NCBI RefSeq assembly: GCF_000276665.1 | Contig: NW_004955470.1 | Span: forward strand, 4,289,661 to 4,353,660 | Source: Chinchilla lanigera | Taxonomy: Eukaryota > Chordata > Mammalia > Rodentia > Chinchillidae | Direction of reading: 5' to 3' | Length of the DNA stretch: 64,000 nt | Part shown: positions 24,051 to 35,289 of the stretch, piece after piece | Numbering within the stretch: position 1 is the stretch's first letter | How the letters are laid out: each line of letters begins with the position of its first letter | Notes under the pieces: generated by a model | What the model saw: only the letters and a program-made list of their open reading frames with translations | Told to the model about the DNA's origin: nothing | The model's database searches: none | Program-made: the position numbers and the translations under genes

Positions 24051-25050
24051 TCCCCTTTTCAGGGTTTTTATCATGAAGGGGTGTTGGGTTTTTTTCAAAA
24101 GGCTTTTCTACATTGATTGATAAGATCATGTGGTTTTTTACTTTGCTTCTGTTTATGTGATATTTATTGATTTGTGTATGTTGAACCATCCTTGCCTTCC
24201 TGGGATGAAACTTACTTGGTCATGATATATGATCTTTTTGATAATGTGCTGCATTCTATTAGCTAATAGCTTGGTGAGGGTTTTTGCATCTATGTTCATT
24301 AAAGAGATTGACTTGTAGTTTTCTTGTTTAGTTGGGTCTTTATCTGATTTTGGAATCAGAGTGATGTTGGCTTCTATAAATGAATTTGAAAGCACTTTGT
24401 CCCTTTTAATTTTTAAAAAGAGTTTGAGGAGGACAGTTAATTTCTTAAAAGTTTTGTGTAATTCAGCTGTGAACTCATCAGATAGCGGGCTTTTTTTTAG
24501 TTGGTAGATTCTTTATTCCTGTCTCACTTTCATTGCTTATTATTGAGTTGTTCAGTATTTTTGTCTCTTCTTAACTTTGGTAATTTCTATAAGTCCATAA
24601 TTTCTATTTGTCCATTTCTTCAAAATTTTCCAATTTATTGGAATATAATTTTTCATAATAGTTACTATCTTCTGGATTTCAATGATGCTCGTTGTGAGTA
24701 AAATACTTGAAGTGATAGGTGTAGGAAAGAATTTCCTAAATAGAACCACAATTGCACAAGAAATAACAGCAGGAAACAACAAATAAAATGATATCAAATT
24801 AAAAACTTCTGACAGCGAAAGAATCAATTAGTAGAATGAAGAGAAAACATATAGAATGGGAAGTGTTTTTGCCAGCTATTTCTCAGATAGAGACTAATAT
24901 CTAGAATATGTAAAGAACTCACAAAAAAATCACACCACCTGAAATAAATGACAAATCAAAAAATGGGCAAATGAAATGAACAGACATTTCCCAGAGGAAG
25001 AAATGCAAATGGCTAACTAATATATGAAAACATGTTCAACATCCCTGGCT

Positions 25051-25473
25051 GTGAGGACCACAAATTGTAAATTGACATAGTATCAGTCCTAGGCTCTCTG
25101 CCTGCCTCATGGGCTGGTTTTGGAATGCGGAAGTCACCTTCCTCTCCTTCCCTGAGATTAGCACCCGGTGTGGGGGTGCGTCTTGGCTGTTCCCTTTATG
25201 ATGTTAAGCTTGCCCTTTCTACCACTGCCTTTGTGCTGTTCCAGGGCAGGCACCCTACCCCTCCCCTGCACTGGCTGATAAAACGGTGCTCGCGGGAGAT
25301 TCAGGGCCTTTCGTTCCTGGGGAGCAACTGGTGGCCCCAGACCCCTGCTGTGCACCCCTCTACTTTGTCCTTGGCTCTCTTTCCTTTCCGGCTGTGTGCC
25401 GTAGCCTGGGCAGGAGATTGGGAGCCCCTGCAGGGGTCTCCAGCAACTGGCACCACGGGAACGGTTCCTAATT
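25051..25473. mobile_element. 423-bp insertion in L1, possible solo LTR
   Basis: GC-richer block breaking L1 sequence and flanked by cctggct (25044-25050 and 25474-25480). It contains a TATA-like gataaaac. Its termini are not clean TG...CA, so the LTR reading is tentative. Confidence 0.45.
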
Positions 25474-26048
25474 CCTGGCTACTAGGGGAATGCAAATTAA
25501 AACAATGCTAAGATTCCATCTTATACCAGAAAGTATGGCAATCATCAAGAAATCAAAAAATAACAAATGTTGGCATGGCTGGAGTGAAAAGGGAACCCTC
25601 TTACATTGTTGGTGGGAATCGTTCAACTATTATGGAAATTCCTCAAGAAACTAAAATTAGAAATTCAATATGACCCAGCTCTCCCCCCTCTTTATATCTT
25701 CCCCAAAGAGCTAAAGACATCATACTGTAGTGACCCATGTGTACCATTGTTTCTAATAGCACAATTCTTAATAGCTAAATCCTGGAAGCAGCCTGTCTTA
25801 TCCATCAACAGACAACTGGATAAAGAAAATGTGGTATCTATATATAATGGAATACTACTTGACTATAAATAAGGACAAATTAGAGACATTTGTAGGAAAA
25901 TGGAAGCACCTGGAAAACATAATTCTGAGTGAAATAAATCAGACACACAAGCTTAAATACTATATAGTATCTCATATTTGAAAAAGGAAAAATACAAAAA
26001 GCACAATGAACAATGGATAAAAGGAGACAAAATAGATCTCCTGCAATT

Positions 26049-26217
26049 TTTTTTTTTTTTTTTTTTTTTTTTTCTTTTTGAGACTGGGTCTTGCTATGCA
26101 GTTCAGGCTGACCTTGAGCTCACTTTGTAGCCCAGGTTGGTCTCAAACTCATAACGATCCTCCTGCCTCAACCTCCTGAGTGCTGGGGTTGCAGGTGTGC
26201 GCCACCAGGTCCGGCCC
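26049..26217 (-). repeat. B1 SINE in L1 3' UTR
   Basis: Long poly-T start and a perfect 16-bp duplication (tagatctcctgcaatt at 26033-26048 and 26218-26233), so a relatively young insertion. Confidence 0.9.
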
Positions 26218-26243
26218 TAGATCTCCTGCAATTGGAAAGAGGT

Positions 26244-26680
26244 CTGTTATGGTTTGTGTCTAGGTGTCCTTCCAAAGCCCCATGCAGTCCTAGACTTTTT
26301 TGGAGGTAGCTGAGTCTAGAGTTTGTGGTTGATTCATGGTGCAGTGCTAGGATTAAGGGTGCTGAGATTAAGGGTGAGTGATTGCTGGATCAGTCCACTG
26401 GTTCCATTGGCTCTGCCCTAATGCCAGTAGTCTGGACAAGATGAAAGGGGCAAAAAGAGGTTTGCTCTTTCTTCCTCTCCCTCTTCCTCCCCTCCCTCCC
26501 CCTTCCTCCCCCTCTCTCTTTCCCTCTCTCTCCATCCCTCTCTTCCCCTCCTCCTCCACTGTTGCTTTTGCTGTCTTCTGCTGCCATGAACTGTTGCCCC
26601 TCTGCCGTGTGCCACCCTGCCTTGCAGCCACTTGATTATGGACTGAAATAAAGTGTGAGCTAAAACTGGGCCATATGCAG
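26244..26680 (+). repeat. MaLR-like solo LTR in L1 3' UTR
   Basis: Starts with the tgttatggtttg type of edge, has a long CT-rich tract (26464-26560) and a late AATAAA (26648-26653). Similar in plan to the element at 55566-55925. L1 3' UTR resumes after it. Confidence 0.5.
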
Positions 26681-26894
26681 GAACCTAATGACCTCAGTGA
26701 ACATGAGATAAGATTAATAGTATCCACAAGAATGAAACTGGGGAAAGGGGATTTAGAGGAGGAGGGAGGGAGGTGGAAAGGAAGAGGAAGGGGATTGAAA
26801 AAAATAACCAAGCTGTGTTATGTACAGGTGCCCACCCCCCAAAATGACTGTACCCTGCATGTACTGCAAACATGTACTGATAAAAGAGAAACAA

Positions 26895-27040
26895 AATGGT
26901 GCCCAGCCTCCCAGCACTCAGGAGACTGGGGCAGGAAGACTGTTGAGAGTTTGAGGCCAGCCTGGGCTACAAAGTGAGTTCAAGGCCAGGTTGAACATAG
27001 AGAACATACATAGCAAGACCTTGGCTCAAAAAACAAACAT
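26895..27040 (+). repeat. B1 SINE at the L1 3' end
   Basis: Recognised by ggaggctgaggcagg-like and gaggccagcctgggctaca blocks. It separates the L1 from the remaining proviral leader/gag sequence. Confidence 0.8.
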
Positions 27041-27412
27041 TTTTAAAAATATAAAAATGAGAGAATTAAAAAAAATGCAACAACAAAGAGGAGAGATGTC
27101 CCTTTTAAGTCCTTCTTTGTTTCTATATGCTCTCTGGATGTCCCCTGAGGTGTCCCTGCTCCAGAGAAAGCGGCGGTTAACTGGAGAGTGGTCAGCACAC
27201 AGGTTGGGCCGGCGGAGCCACGCTCCCGGATGCATAGGCCTACTTTCTCGATTTGCCATTTCTGTATGCACATTTCCAACTCCAGAGCAAGTATCTTTAA
27301 GCAAAAAGTTATCGTTGAATGCCACTATCTCAGCCCTGTTTAAGAAAGGAAGTAGTGCCAAACAGAAAATTAAACCAATAATCAAGGGACCTGAATGATT
27401 GCTTTTTATTCT

Positions 27413-27422
<10 letters not shown>

Positions 27423-27472
<50 letters not shown>
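27423..27472. repeat. (GA)n microsatellite
   Basis: About 25 near-perfect GA dinucleotides within proviral sequence. Confidence 0.95.
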
Positions 27473-27477
<5 letters not shown>

Positions 27478-28222
27478 AAATCAAGGGCAGACTGGAGATG
27501 CCCCTTTAAGCTCTGTTGCTCAGGGCTTCTAAATATGTGTGCTTTTGGAGGCAGCTCTCCCTGGTGTTACCCAAGATCAGTTCTCTCCACTGTGTCTCAG
27601 GATGGGAGTTTCTCCTGCTGGTCCTGCTGGTCCTGCTGGTCACGAGAGAAACACCAGCTCAGATACCAGCTTGGCCCAAACCCTTTTGTGTGTCTTCCTG
27701 GTTGAGCAGGACTTCAGGGTCCCTTTAACCCAGGGAGGGATTAGTCTGCAAAAGGATGCTATCTTTGTTGCACTTGTAGATGAGTACTCATTTTCTAGGG
27801 GTTCAGGAGCTTCCATGGGAAGGGAAAAGGATTCTCAGGGTTGCAAAGGGAAGCAGAGGACCACTTGCTGATACTGATAACCACCCCTGACAGAGTAACT
27901 GCTATAACCTGTCGGGGAGCTTCAGGCATGCCCAGGAGCCCAAGCTGCAACCTGATCCCCAAAGAGCTGTCCCGACGAAAGACCAAGCCCGCTCCTAACT
28001 GCCCAACCAGTCAAGAAAGGAATACAGGGGACCTGCTGCAAAAATAAAAGTGTCCACCAAAGAAACCCAAATATGATATCTTTCCATGCTCTCAGCATAA
28101 GCCTGTTAGCATTTTGACAAAACACAAGGTATATGCGACTGACAAACGAAGGATGACGATTCTTGATTCCCAGAAAGAGTCACAGTCCAGAATCCAATCA
28201 AGAGTTCACTGGGCTCTTAAGC

Positions 28223-28984
28223 TGGGATGGGGGAAAAATAACTCCCAACCTGTCAAACGTCAGACGTGCCTTGTCAGGGGCTCCCCAATATTGAAGGATG
28301 AATTCCAAGGAACAAAGGAGTTTAAGGGTAGGAAAGGTTTATTAAGAGAAAGTTCCTGAGAGGCAGGAGAGGAAGCCTGAAGTGGTTGCTACAGGGGCTC
28401 TTTTCTCCAAGAATAGTTTGCAGAGAAAAATCACAAGGTGGGGACAGTGTGGGTCACACTCCCATCAGCCAATAGGATTACAGTGTAGCTGCTCAGCTAA
28501 TGCTGATCCAATAGGGACTCGAGGCACATGGCAAGGGTATATGGCGAGCTCGTGAACCTCAGCTTATCTGTAACTTCTGACATAGAAAGAACAAAGCATT
28601 TTTGGAAAGGGATGAGTCCAGATGTTCTGGTCACCCATCCAGGTGTCTGGTGCCTCTGGACTTGACCAGAGAGTGCTGATCACAGTATAATCTCAAGTTG
28701 CTGTTTATTTCTTAGGGAGGTCTGGAGGCCAGGCCATTGTGTCTCTATCATTTTTTTTTTTTTTTTTTTGTACTGGGAATCAAACTCAGGACCTTGCCCT
28801 TGCCAGGAAGACACTGTGCCACTGAGCTATATCCCCAGTCCCTGGGTCTCCATCTTGAAGCCTGGCCTTCCTAGATGCGCCTCCAGCCACAGTTTTCCAG
28901 TCTTCTTCTGCACACTCGAGGGCCCATTCCCATCTGTACGTTTATTAATTTTGATCTAACTTGGCTGACTATAACATTCCCATC
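28223..28984 (-). repeat. Proviral 5' LTR
   Basis: It matches the 16.27-17.31 kb LTR over its length (for example the shared block at 28560-28740 versus 16990-17165). Ends fit TG...CA. An ID element (28749-28843) sits inside, so the LTR proper is about 670 bp. Confidence 0.85.
28749..28843 (-). repeat. ID SINE in 5' LTR
   Basis: Interrupts the LTR at a site where the other LTR reads straight through (tgtctccatctt). Confidence 0.9.
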
Positions 28985-29051
28985 ATCATGAGGTCCTCAC
29001 TGAAGCCAAACAGAACCTAGCTCCTCCAGTGTCTGGACCTGTGAGCTAACA

Positions 29052-29153
29052 GGGTCTCACAATGTAGTGCAGGCTGGCTTTGAACTCATGGTGATCCTCC
29101 TGCCTCAGCCTCCTGAGTCTGGAACTACAGGCATGTGCCATCACAACTGGCTT
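29052..29153 (-). repeat. B1 SINE
   Basis: Short reverse copy; followed by about 430 bp of unassigned sequence before the Tigger remnant. Confidence 0.8.
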
Positions 29154-29589
29154 AAACCTTTTTACAAATCATGTGGACTTGTGATAGTGTCAGAAAAATC
29201 AGAAAACAGGCCAAGATGCTCAGTGTCCCTGAGGCCCCAGGATGGAGCTGATCTGGCAGGTAAAGGAGCAGTGGTGAGAGAGGCCTTCAGGGGCCGCTTC
29301 CTTGAAGACCAAGGGCAGAGCTGGAGAGGAAGAAGAGGGGACAGAGGCTGAGTGAGTCCTTGTGACCTCTGTTTCCTCAGTGAAACTCAAGGTGGGCAGG
29401 GCCGGGGGTAAGAGAAGCTCCAGGGCTCAGCCTGGGTGATAGTCACAAGCTGCCATAGCATCCCCAGGCAGTGCTAAATCCCCGGAAAGGAAAAACCCAG
29501 AGGATAAATGGTTGAGCACTTTGGGTACCACTGGGAAAGGGAGCAGGAACTGAGTGTACTAGTGACATAGGTCCTGAACTATGTGACCA

Positions 29590-30165
29590 GGGGGTTGTCC
29601 CAGGCAGAATGACGCCCCTAACTGATCACTTGTCCTTCATAGCTTCCCTCTGCCCTTTTCCCCGAGCTTGTGCTTGGGATGGAACTGGCCTTTTCAGGAA
29701 GAAAAAGCCCAGGAGAACACACATTACCCAAGAAGAGAAGAAAATTCCAGATCAAAAGCCTACGAAGGATAGGCTAACCTTATTGCAATGTGCCAATGTG
29801 AGTGGTGACCTCAAGGTAAAACCTGTCTTGGTTTATCACTCTGAGACACTGAGAGTATTGAGAAAACATAAAGTCATGAAGACTAGGCGAGGGGTCATGG
29901 GGAGGTCTAATACAAAAGCCTGGTTCAGAATGCATTATGGGTATTTCCAATATTTCTTTTTTTTGGTTTTTCTCCGGTACCGGGAATCACACGACCTTGC
30001 ACTTGCCAGGCAGACGCTGTGCCACTGAGCTAAATCTGCAGCCCCCTATTTCCAATATTTCTTATGGGAAAAGTCATCTTGACTTACAACCTACTTGAGT
30101 TACAACCAGCCCTCATGAATGAATTGAGTTCGTAAGTCAAGGGTCCACTGTATATGAAGTTAGAT
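29590..30165 (+). pseudogene. Tigger/pogo-type DNA transposase remnant
   Basis: The plus-strand frame from 29609 reads through a pogo-family DDE transposase piece (HITQEEKKIPDQKPTKDR, then LTLLQCANVSGDLKVKPVLV) up to an ID insertion at 29959. After the ID, the sequence moves into a terminal region with acttacaacc and cgtaagtcaagggtcc, resembling Tigger ends. The frame has few breaks for such an old element. N- and C-terminal parts are missing. Confidence 0.8.
29959..30046 (-). repeat. Young ID SINE in Tigger remnant
   Basis: Perfect 17-bp target duplication (tatttccaatatttctt at 29942-29958 and 30047-30063). Confidence 0.93.
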
Positions 30166-30267
30166 CTATGTTTTGATCTGCAGGAATGTTCAAAAATACT
30201 GTCGAGTAAAAAAAAATATATAATAAGTTATATTTTTTTATTTTGTACACAAACTTCAATTTTTTAT

Positions 30268-30400
30268 TTGTTTTTGAGACAGGGTCTTGCTATGTAGTTC
30301 AGACTGGCCTTGAACTCATTATGGCTGTCATGGTGATCCTCCTGCCCCAGCCTCCCGCCTGCTGGGCTCACAGGTCTGTGCCCCATTTTCAGGCTCACAG
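30268..30400 (-). repeat. B1 SINE
   Basis: Starts gagacagggtcttgctatgtagttcag. The 30.4-31.3 kb stretch after it shows no repeat or exon that I can name. Confidence 0.85.
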
Positions 30401-31339
30401 GGGAGTGCCAGTGAAGTCCTACTATACTCTAAATGCAGGCAGGGCAGCCTCACTGCTTCCCCTGCAAGGAATTTCCAGGCCCAAGGTGTCAGTTGTCCTG
30501 AGGCTGAGAAATCCCAGGCCTGAGAAAGGAAAAATGCACATTTTCCCTTACACTTGTTTCGTTTGACTTCCTGCACTGTGCATTTATTCTGACAAGGGCA
30601 AGTGCCATCTGCAACCAGGAACAAGACATCTCAGGCCTTAGAATAGACAATGTCCTTTCACGGCAGATGGGCACTCTGAAGATCAGGTGTGCTCCTACAA
30701 AGGAATGTCCCCCAGGCCCTTCTGAAAACGTTGTAACCTGATATAGGACAACTGGGGACACAGGGGAGTTCATCCTCTCCAGTGTGCCTCAAATTGGCCT
30801 CACTGGGCCAGAAGAAGCCCTGTAAGTTAACCCTGCACATTCTATCTAGTAGATTTACTAAGTGTCACTTGATCCTCCTGTATCTATGTCAGGCCTCTGC
30901 AGGGCAACGAAGATTTAACAATTACAGCATAATGTAAGGGACTCGCCAACAGGTAGGAAAACACAGATATAGCTTGGCTGAGATGTCTCAGGGATGTACT
31001 GACAGTGAGAACAACGTGCTCTTTGATGGAGACAGCGATCGAGGGTTCTCAAGTGCCCGCCCTGCCAAGAAATTTCCACGTTTTGCCTGCGGGCAGTGGG
31101 GAGCCATAGAAGGAGTTTAATGGCCACATGTGAACTCCCCTTCCTGTTCTTCCTCCTAAACGGTCCTTGGTTACCAGCCTCTCAGAGTGCACTGCCCTGT
31201 CCGCCCCGACATCACCAAGGGCTCTGGTCCTGGGAGGGGGCCCATGTGTGACCCACTCAAGGTCGGGATGGCCACCGTCCAGTACAACTGTTAACAGGAC
31301 ACTGACGCTAGGATTGCGGGCAGGTTCAGTTCAAGCTCC

Positions 31340-31450
31340 TTTTTTTTAAAAAACATGGTCTCGCTATGTTTGGAACAGGCTGATTGGAACTCGCAATGCT
31401 CCTCCTGCCTCAGCCTCCCGAAAGCGGAGATTGCAGGCGTTGTGTTCAAG
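31340..31450 (-). repeat. Diverged B1 SINE
   Basis: Keeps cctcctgcctcagcctcccgaaagc, about 300 bp upstream of the COX5B promoter. Confidence 0.75.
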
Positions 31451-31739
31451 TTCTGCCCTGGTAGGCCGAAGCCACAAGTACGCGATGCCTCAAGCAGTGT
31501 CAGGGAAATAGCTTCGCAATAAGACTGACAATGAGCACAGTGGTCTTCAGGAGCCAACTCCCAAGTCTGTCATTTGCGGTCCAGCAAGCGCCTTTATAGA
31601 TGCAGACTTGGCCTCCATTAGCAGCCTCCACGTTTGTTGAACATGGCTACCAAACCAGACAGACAAGAACTCTATCGACGCTGGAATATTGAGTCCTAGG
31701 GACAGAAAACGAGCACACACACGCCCCAAACCCTGGTTA

Positions 31740-31954
31740 AGACACTTAGGAGCCCCAAACTCTGAGACTCCGCGGCGCCGGAAGCGGAAGAGGTAGGCTC
31801 GCGCAGCACCGCCCACCAAGGAAGTCACGTGAGTGGGCGGGCCCAAGGAGGAGAGGAAGAGAAAGGCGGAGGCGGGGAGAGAGAAGTCCCTCCCCGGAAG
31901 TCCCGCCTTCCCCCGGAGCCTGTTCCGGAAGTGGCGCTGGTTGTAGCGGGTGTG
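31740..31954 (+). promoter_or_regulatory. COX5B CpG promoter with ETS sites
   Basis: TATA-less and GC-rich. Three CCGGAAG cores (31778-31784, 31894-31900, 31925-31931), an extra GGAA directly after the first, a palindromic E-box TCACGTGA (31825-31832) and GGGCGG boxes. ETS sites bound by NRF-2/GABP are the established control elements of nuclear COX subunit genes including COX5B. Confidence 0.75.
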
Positions 31955-33709
31955 ATGGCTTCAAGGTTACTTCGCGGAGCTGGAGCGCTGGCCGCGCAGG
32001 CCCTGAGGGCCCGCTGCCCTAGCGGGGTGGCTGCCGTCCGTTCCATGGCTTCCGGAGGTACTCGCCCGTAGGGCGCGCCGAAGTCCGGCGTTTTGTTCCC
32101 CACTCGCCCCAGCATGGTTGCTGCGGGGACAGCGAAGCGGGGCGGCCGTGCGGCTCCTTGGGGCCCCGGAGCACCCCCGGGCGCCGGGCACCCCAAGCGT
32201 CTCCTGGGGGTTTCGGCTTCGCCGCCGCCGCGCACCAACACACAGACGCCGGTGCGGACGTGTCCTCACAGCGGCTGTGCAGTGACCTTCCCCAAGGGGT
32301 CCAGGGAGCCCAGCGGGATGGGGGGCGCGGGCGGCGCCTAGTCTCTCGCTCGCTTCGAGCGCGGTCGGCCTGCTTTTGGAAAGATGTTAAGACGCTGGCC
32401 TCGGTGGGTGGAGAAGAGAGGCTTCCCTGCGTGTTGCCGCTTTGGGGGGTCGTGACCCAGGTCCTTGGGGGGCCATGAGATGGCTAGCCTTGAGTTCGTG
32501 CTCCCCCTGAAGCTTAAGCAGAAGTCTGCGTGTGGCCTTTTCCACCCTGGTCATTTCAGTGTGTATTTTTTTAAAAAAAATCTTGATGTCATCGGACATA
32601 ATTCACCTGTCTTCCTTTAGGCGGTATCCCCACTGATGAAGAGCAGGCGACCGGCCTGGAGAGGAAGGTCATGCTGGCGGCCCAGAAGGGACTGGTGAGG
32701 AGAAAGCCCCTTCTGTGATCGCGGTGGAGCTGTGGTCCTGGATGGGATCAGCGGAGGCTCCCTGGGAGCATTCGATCGAGAGCGCTGTGCCTCTGCAGGG
32801 ACCGGAGTAGCTTGGCGTCCTGGCTCAGTGCTTGTTTTATTTCAGGATCCGTACAATATACTAGCCCCAAAGGGGGCTTCGGGCACCAAGGAAGACCCTA
32901 ACTTAGTCCCGTCCATCACCAACAAACGAATCGTGGGCTGCATCTGTAAGTACCTCATGTCTGTGTTTTCTTGTGCATTTGTTTATGTTTTTTTTTTTTT
33001 TTTCTTCCGGTACCAGGAAGTTGCCAGGCAAGCACTTTGCCGCTGAGCTAAATCCCCAGCCCCTTTGTGCATTTGTTTAATAAAGCCTGTTGTATGGGAT
33101 GCTTACTGGCGGCTTCCAGTCGTGAGTGTGACTGGTATAGAGTATAGATGAAAAAGAGTGTAGATAAATAAATTGTCCATGGGTTCTGGCTCTCTCAAGC
33201 CTCCTGTTGTGTGAGTGTGTGTCGTCCTTACTGGAAGCATGGGCGAGCAACAAGACTGGCCCTTTGGAAGGGTATCATGAAGGGTGTTCATCCAGATAAT
33301 ACTGATTCCTACGCCAGGCACTGTATAGGCGCTGAGGAGAAACACCGGTATGGACCTTGCTTTGGGATTTTACATAGGCAAGGGAATTGTTAGAACGTAC
33401 AGAGCCCTGAGGTAAGGTCAGCTTACTCCTCTGTAAAAGGCAGGGCCCCCACTTGATCGGAAAGAGAAGAGCTTGTCCTCTGAAGATGTCAACCATAGCT
33501 GGAATTCTGTCTCAAAAGTGTAGCACAGAAAGAGGTTGACATTGAAAGTCTCCCTTTCTTGCTCGATGCCGTTCAGCCGTCTTCTTGTCCTTTTAGGTGA
33601 AGAGGACAACAGCGCTGTCGTCTGGTTCTGGCTGCACAAAGGCGAGGCTCAGCGGTGCCCGAGCTGTGGAGCCCATTACAAGCTGGTGCCCTACGAGCTG
33701 CCCCACTGA
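31955..33709 (+). CDS. COX5B: COX5B, cytochrome c oxidase subunit 5B, complete
   Basis: Nuclear-encoded zinc-binding subunit of respiratory complex IV, on the matrix side of the inner mitochondrial membrane. Exons 31955-32057, 32621-32694, 32846-32945 and 33597-33709 sum to 390 bp, i.e. 129 aa, the usual length. Residues 1-31 form an Arg/Ala-rich mitochondrial presequence ([10 protein letters not shown] start, no acidic residues); the mature protein should start at Ala32. The four zinc ligands are present: Cys91 and Cys93 (GCIC) and Cys113 and Cys116 (CPSCG). All splice sites are GT-AG and the frame is intact with introns, so this is the functional gene and not one of the many processed copies. 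The start follows the CpG promoter directly. Intron 3 carries an ID element. It lies tail to tail with ACTR1B. Confidence 0.97.
32985..33064 (-). repeat. ID SINE in COX5B intron 3
   Basis: A copy with an internal gap (the cgaactcacgacc segment is missing). Confidence 0.88.
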
Positions 33710-33751
33710 GCCCCACGGACTCCCCCGGAATATGCTGTAAAATCTCTTTCC

Positions 33752-33757
33752 AATAAA
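33752..33757 (+). terminator. COX5B polyadenylation signal
   Basis: AATAAA 43 bp after the stop codon, giving the short 3' UTR typical of this gene. Confidence 0.85.
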
Positions 33758-33921
33758 GACGAGCTGGGCTTCAGCTCCTTCCCTCGGTGGCCGGTCTTTT
33801 CTGTATTTGGGGGTAGGCATGGGGAATTGTACTGGCAGTAGCTGTCTATTCATGCGAGCTTGTGATCCAGAGTGTACAAGCAGTGCACCGTGCTTACTTT
33901 AGTGACAAGCGGGCCGGGACC

Positions 33922-33985
33922 GGGCTCTGAGGTGGGGCGTGTGCTTAGCATGGAGGCCCTGGCTTCTAGCCCCAGCACTGCCTCC
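33922..33985 (+). repeat. ID-like fragment
   Basis: gtgtgcttagcatggaggccctgg...agccccagcactgcc, strongly diverged. Confidence 0.5.
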
Positions 33986-34249
33986 CTCAGAATCAAAATA
34001 GATTGACAGCGCACAATGCAGTGATCATGACCACCAGGGACAGGCAGAAGGATGGGCTCCAGGCCCAGGCTAACTGGACTTAGGATACTGGTGCTGTCAT
34101 TTGTCCTTTGGTGGTGTCCCTGTGGGTATGTTCTCTGTCCAGTTACAGCTACTCAAGAAAGATAAATACCTTGTGAGGTATTAGAGGTTATATATGTGTG
34201 AAGATCCTGGCTGATAGTAGGTCCTCTCACAGAATCATAGGGACAGAGT

Positions 34250-35226
34250 GGTTTGTTTTTGGTTGAGACAGGGTCTTCCTATGTAGCCCAGGCTGGCCTC
34301 AAACTTGTAGTGATCCTCCTGCCTCAGCTTCCTTAGTGCTGAGATTTACAGGCGTTGTGCCACCACATCCACCTCTGGCACAAAGTGGTTTTGTGAGAAG
34401 AGCTTTGGGGACTTTGAAATCTTGAGGGACCAGATTCAAACTAAGAGTTCCTGGAAACACCTGCAGCAGGTCAGTGTGGGACTTTGTCAGAACTGAAAGA
34501 CCAGGTCTCTTCAAACAAACTGTAAGGAGTAGAGAAGAGAAAAAAAACAAAAAACTAAGGAAAACCTATAGAGTAAAACCAAACACAACTGGTACACCTT
34601 GTTTGGGTCTTGATTTTAAAACAGTTGTAGGAGTTGAGTCCAATTCCTGCGTGACTGCAAGGCCCCTTTGCAGCATTTTCTATGTCTCTGTGTGTGGCTC
34701 ATTTTGAGTAAAGTCTGCCTTCCCAGCTTAAAAAAAAAAAAAGGAAAATTGAACTGGGTGTGGTGGGAGCTCGTAATCCCAGCTACCTGGGAGGTTGAGG
34801 CAGGAGGGTTGAATGAAAGTTGGAGGTCAGCCTGTACAACAGTAAGACTCCGTCTTGGGGGAAAATTGTAAAGGTCAATTTTGGAATATTTGTGATATTT
34901 ACGGTTTTTTGGTTTCTATTTTTTTGAGACAAGGTCTTGCTATGTAGCTCAGGCTGGGCTTGAACTCACTGTGTAGCCCAAGCTGGCCTCCAACTCATGG
35001 CAATCCTCCCTCAGCCTCTCAAGTGCTGGGATTATAAGCAAGTGCCACCATGTCTGGTTTATGATTCTCTAGACAAGTTCTCACTTTTTTTTTCTTGTAA
35101 AATATTTTTTCATTAGCTGGACCTGGTGGTGTACACCTGCACTCCAGGCATTCAAAAGGCTGAGATAGGAGGATTGCCATGAGTCGGAGGCCAGCCTGGG
35201 CTACACAGTGAGACCCTGTCTTAAAC
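34250..35226. repeat. Cluster of four B1 SINEs
   Basis: Copies at 34250-34380 (-), 34740-34866 (+), 34912-35060 (-) and 35108-35226 (+). The last two face each other and could pair as an inverted repeat in RNA. Confidence 0.82.
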
Positions 35227-35289
35227 ATGAAACGGGGAGATGGTCTTGGGTTATCCAGGTGGTCCTGATGAGCTTAAGGAAGGGGTAGA

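Larger units (their letters stand above)
24060..26890. mobile_element. 5'-inverted L1 inserted in the provirus
   Basis: 24060-24680 reads as L1 ORF2 on the minus strand, while 24690-26890 reads as the ORF2 end and 3' UTR on the plus strand. Two segments of one element in opposite orientation with the 3' part intact is the twin-priming pattern. It is interrupted by insertions at 25051-25473, 26049-26217 and 26244-26680. Confidence 0.75.
16274..28984 (-). mobile_element. Decayed gammaretrovirus-like endogenous provirus
   Basis: Two related LTRs in the same orientation flank a minus-strand interior with a gag-pol order: capsid/nucleocapsid at 24.05-22.87 kb, reverse transcriptase near 22.35-22.08, RNase H near 21.15-20.82, integrase near 19.96-19.62. 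Every frame is broken by stops and shifts. An L1 and SINEs have inserted into it. No intact retroviral gene remains. No clear primer binding site found beside the 5' LTR. Confidence 0.85.

Noticed and set aside
27516..28125. Frames of 60-110 codons on both strands near the 5' LTR
   Set aside because: Short, mutually overlapping and without motifs; most likely decayed proviral leader/gag.
28160..28222. Primer binding site beside the proviral 5' LTR
   Set aside because: The bases next to the LTR do not match the tRNA-Pro or other common primer pattern well enough to call.
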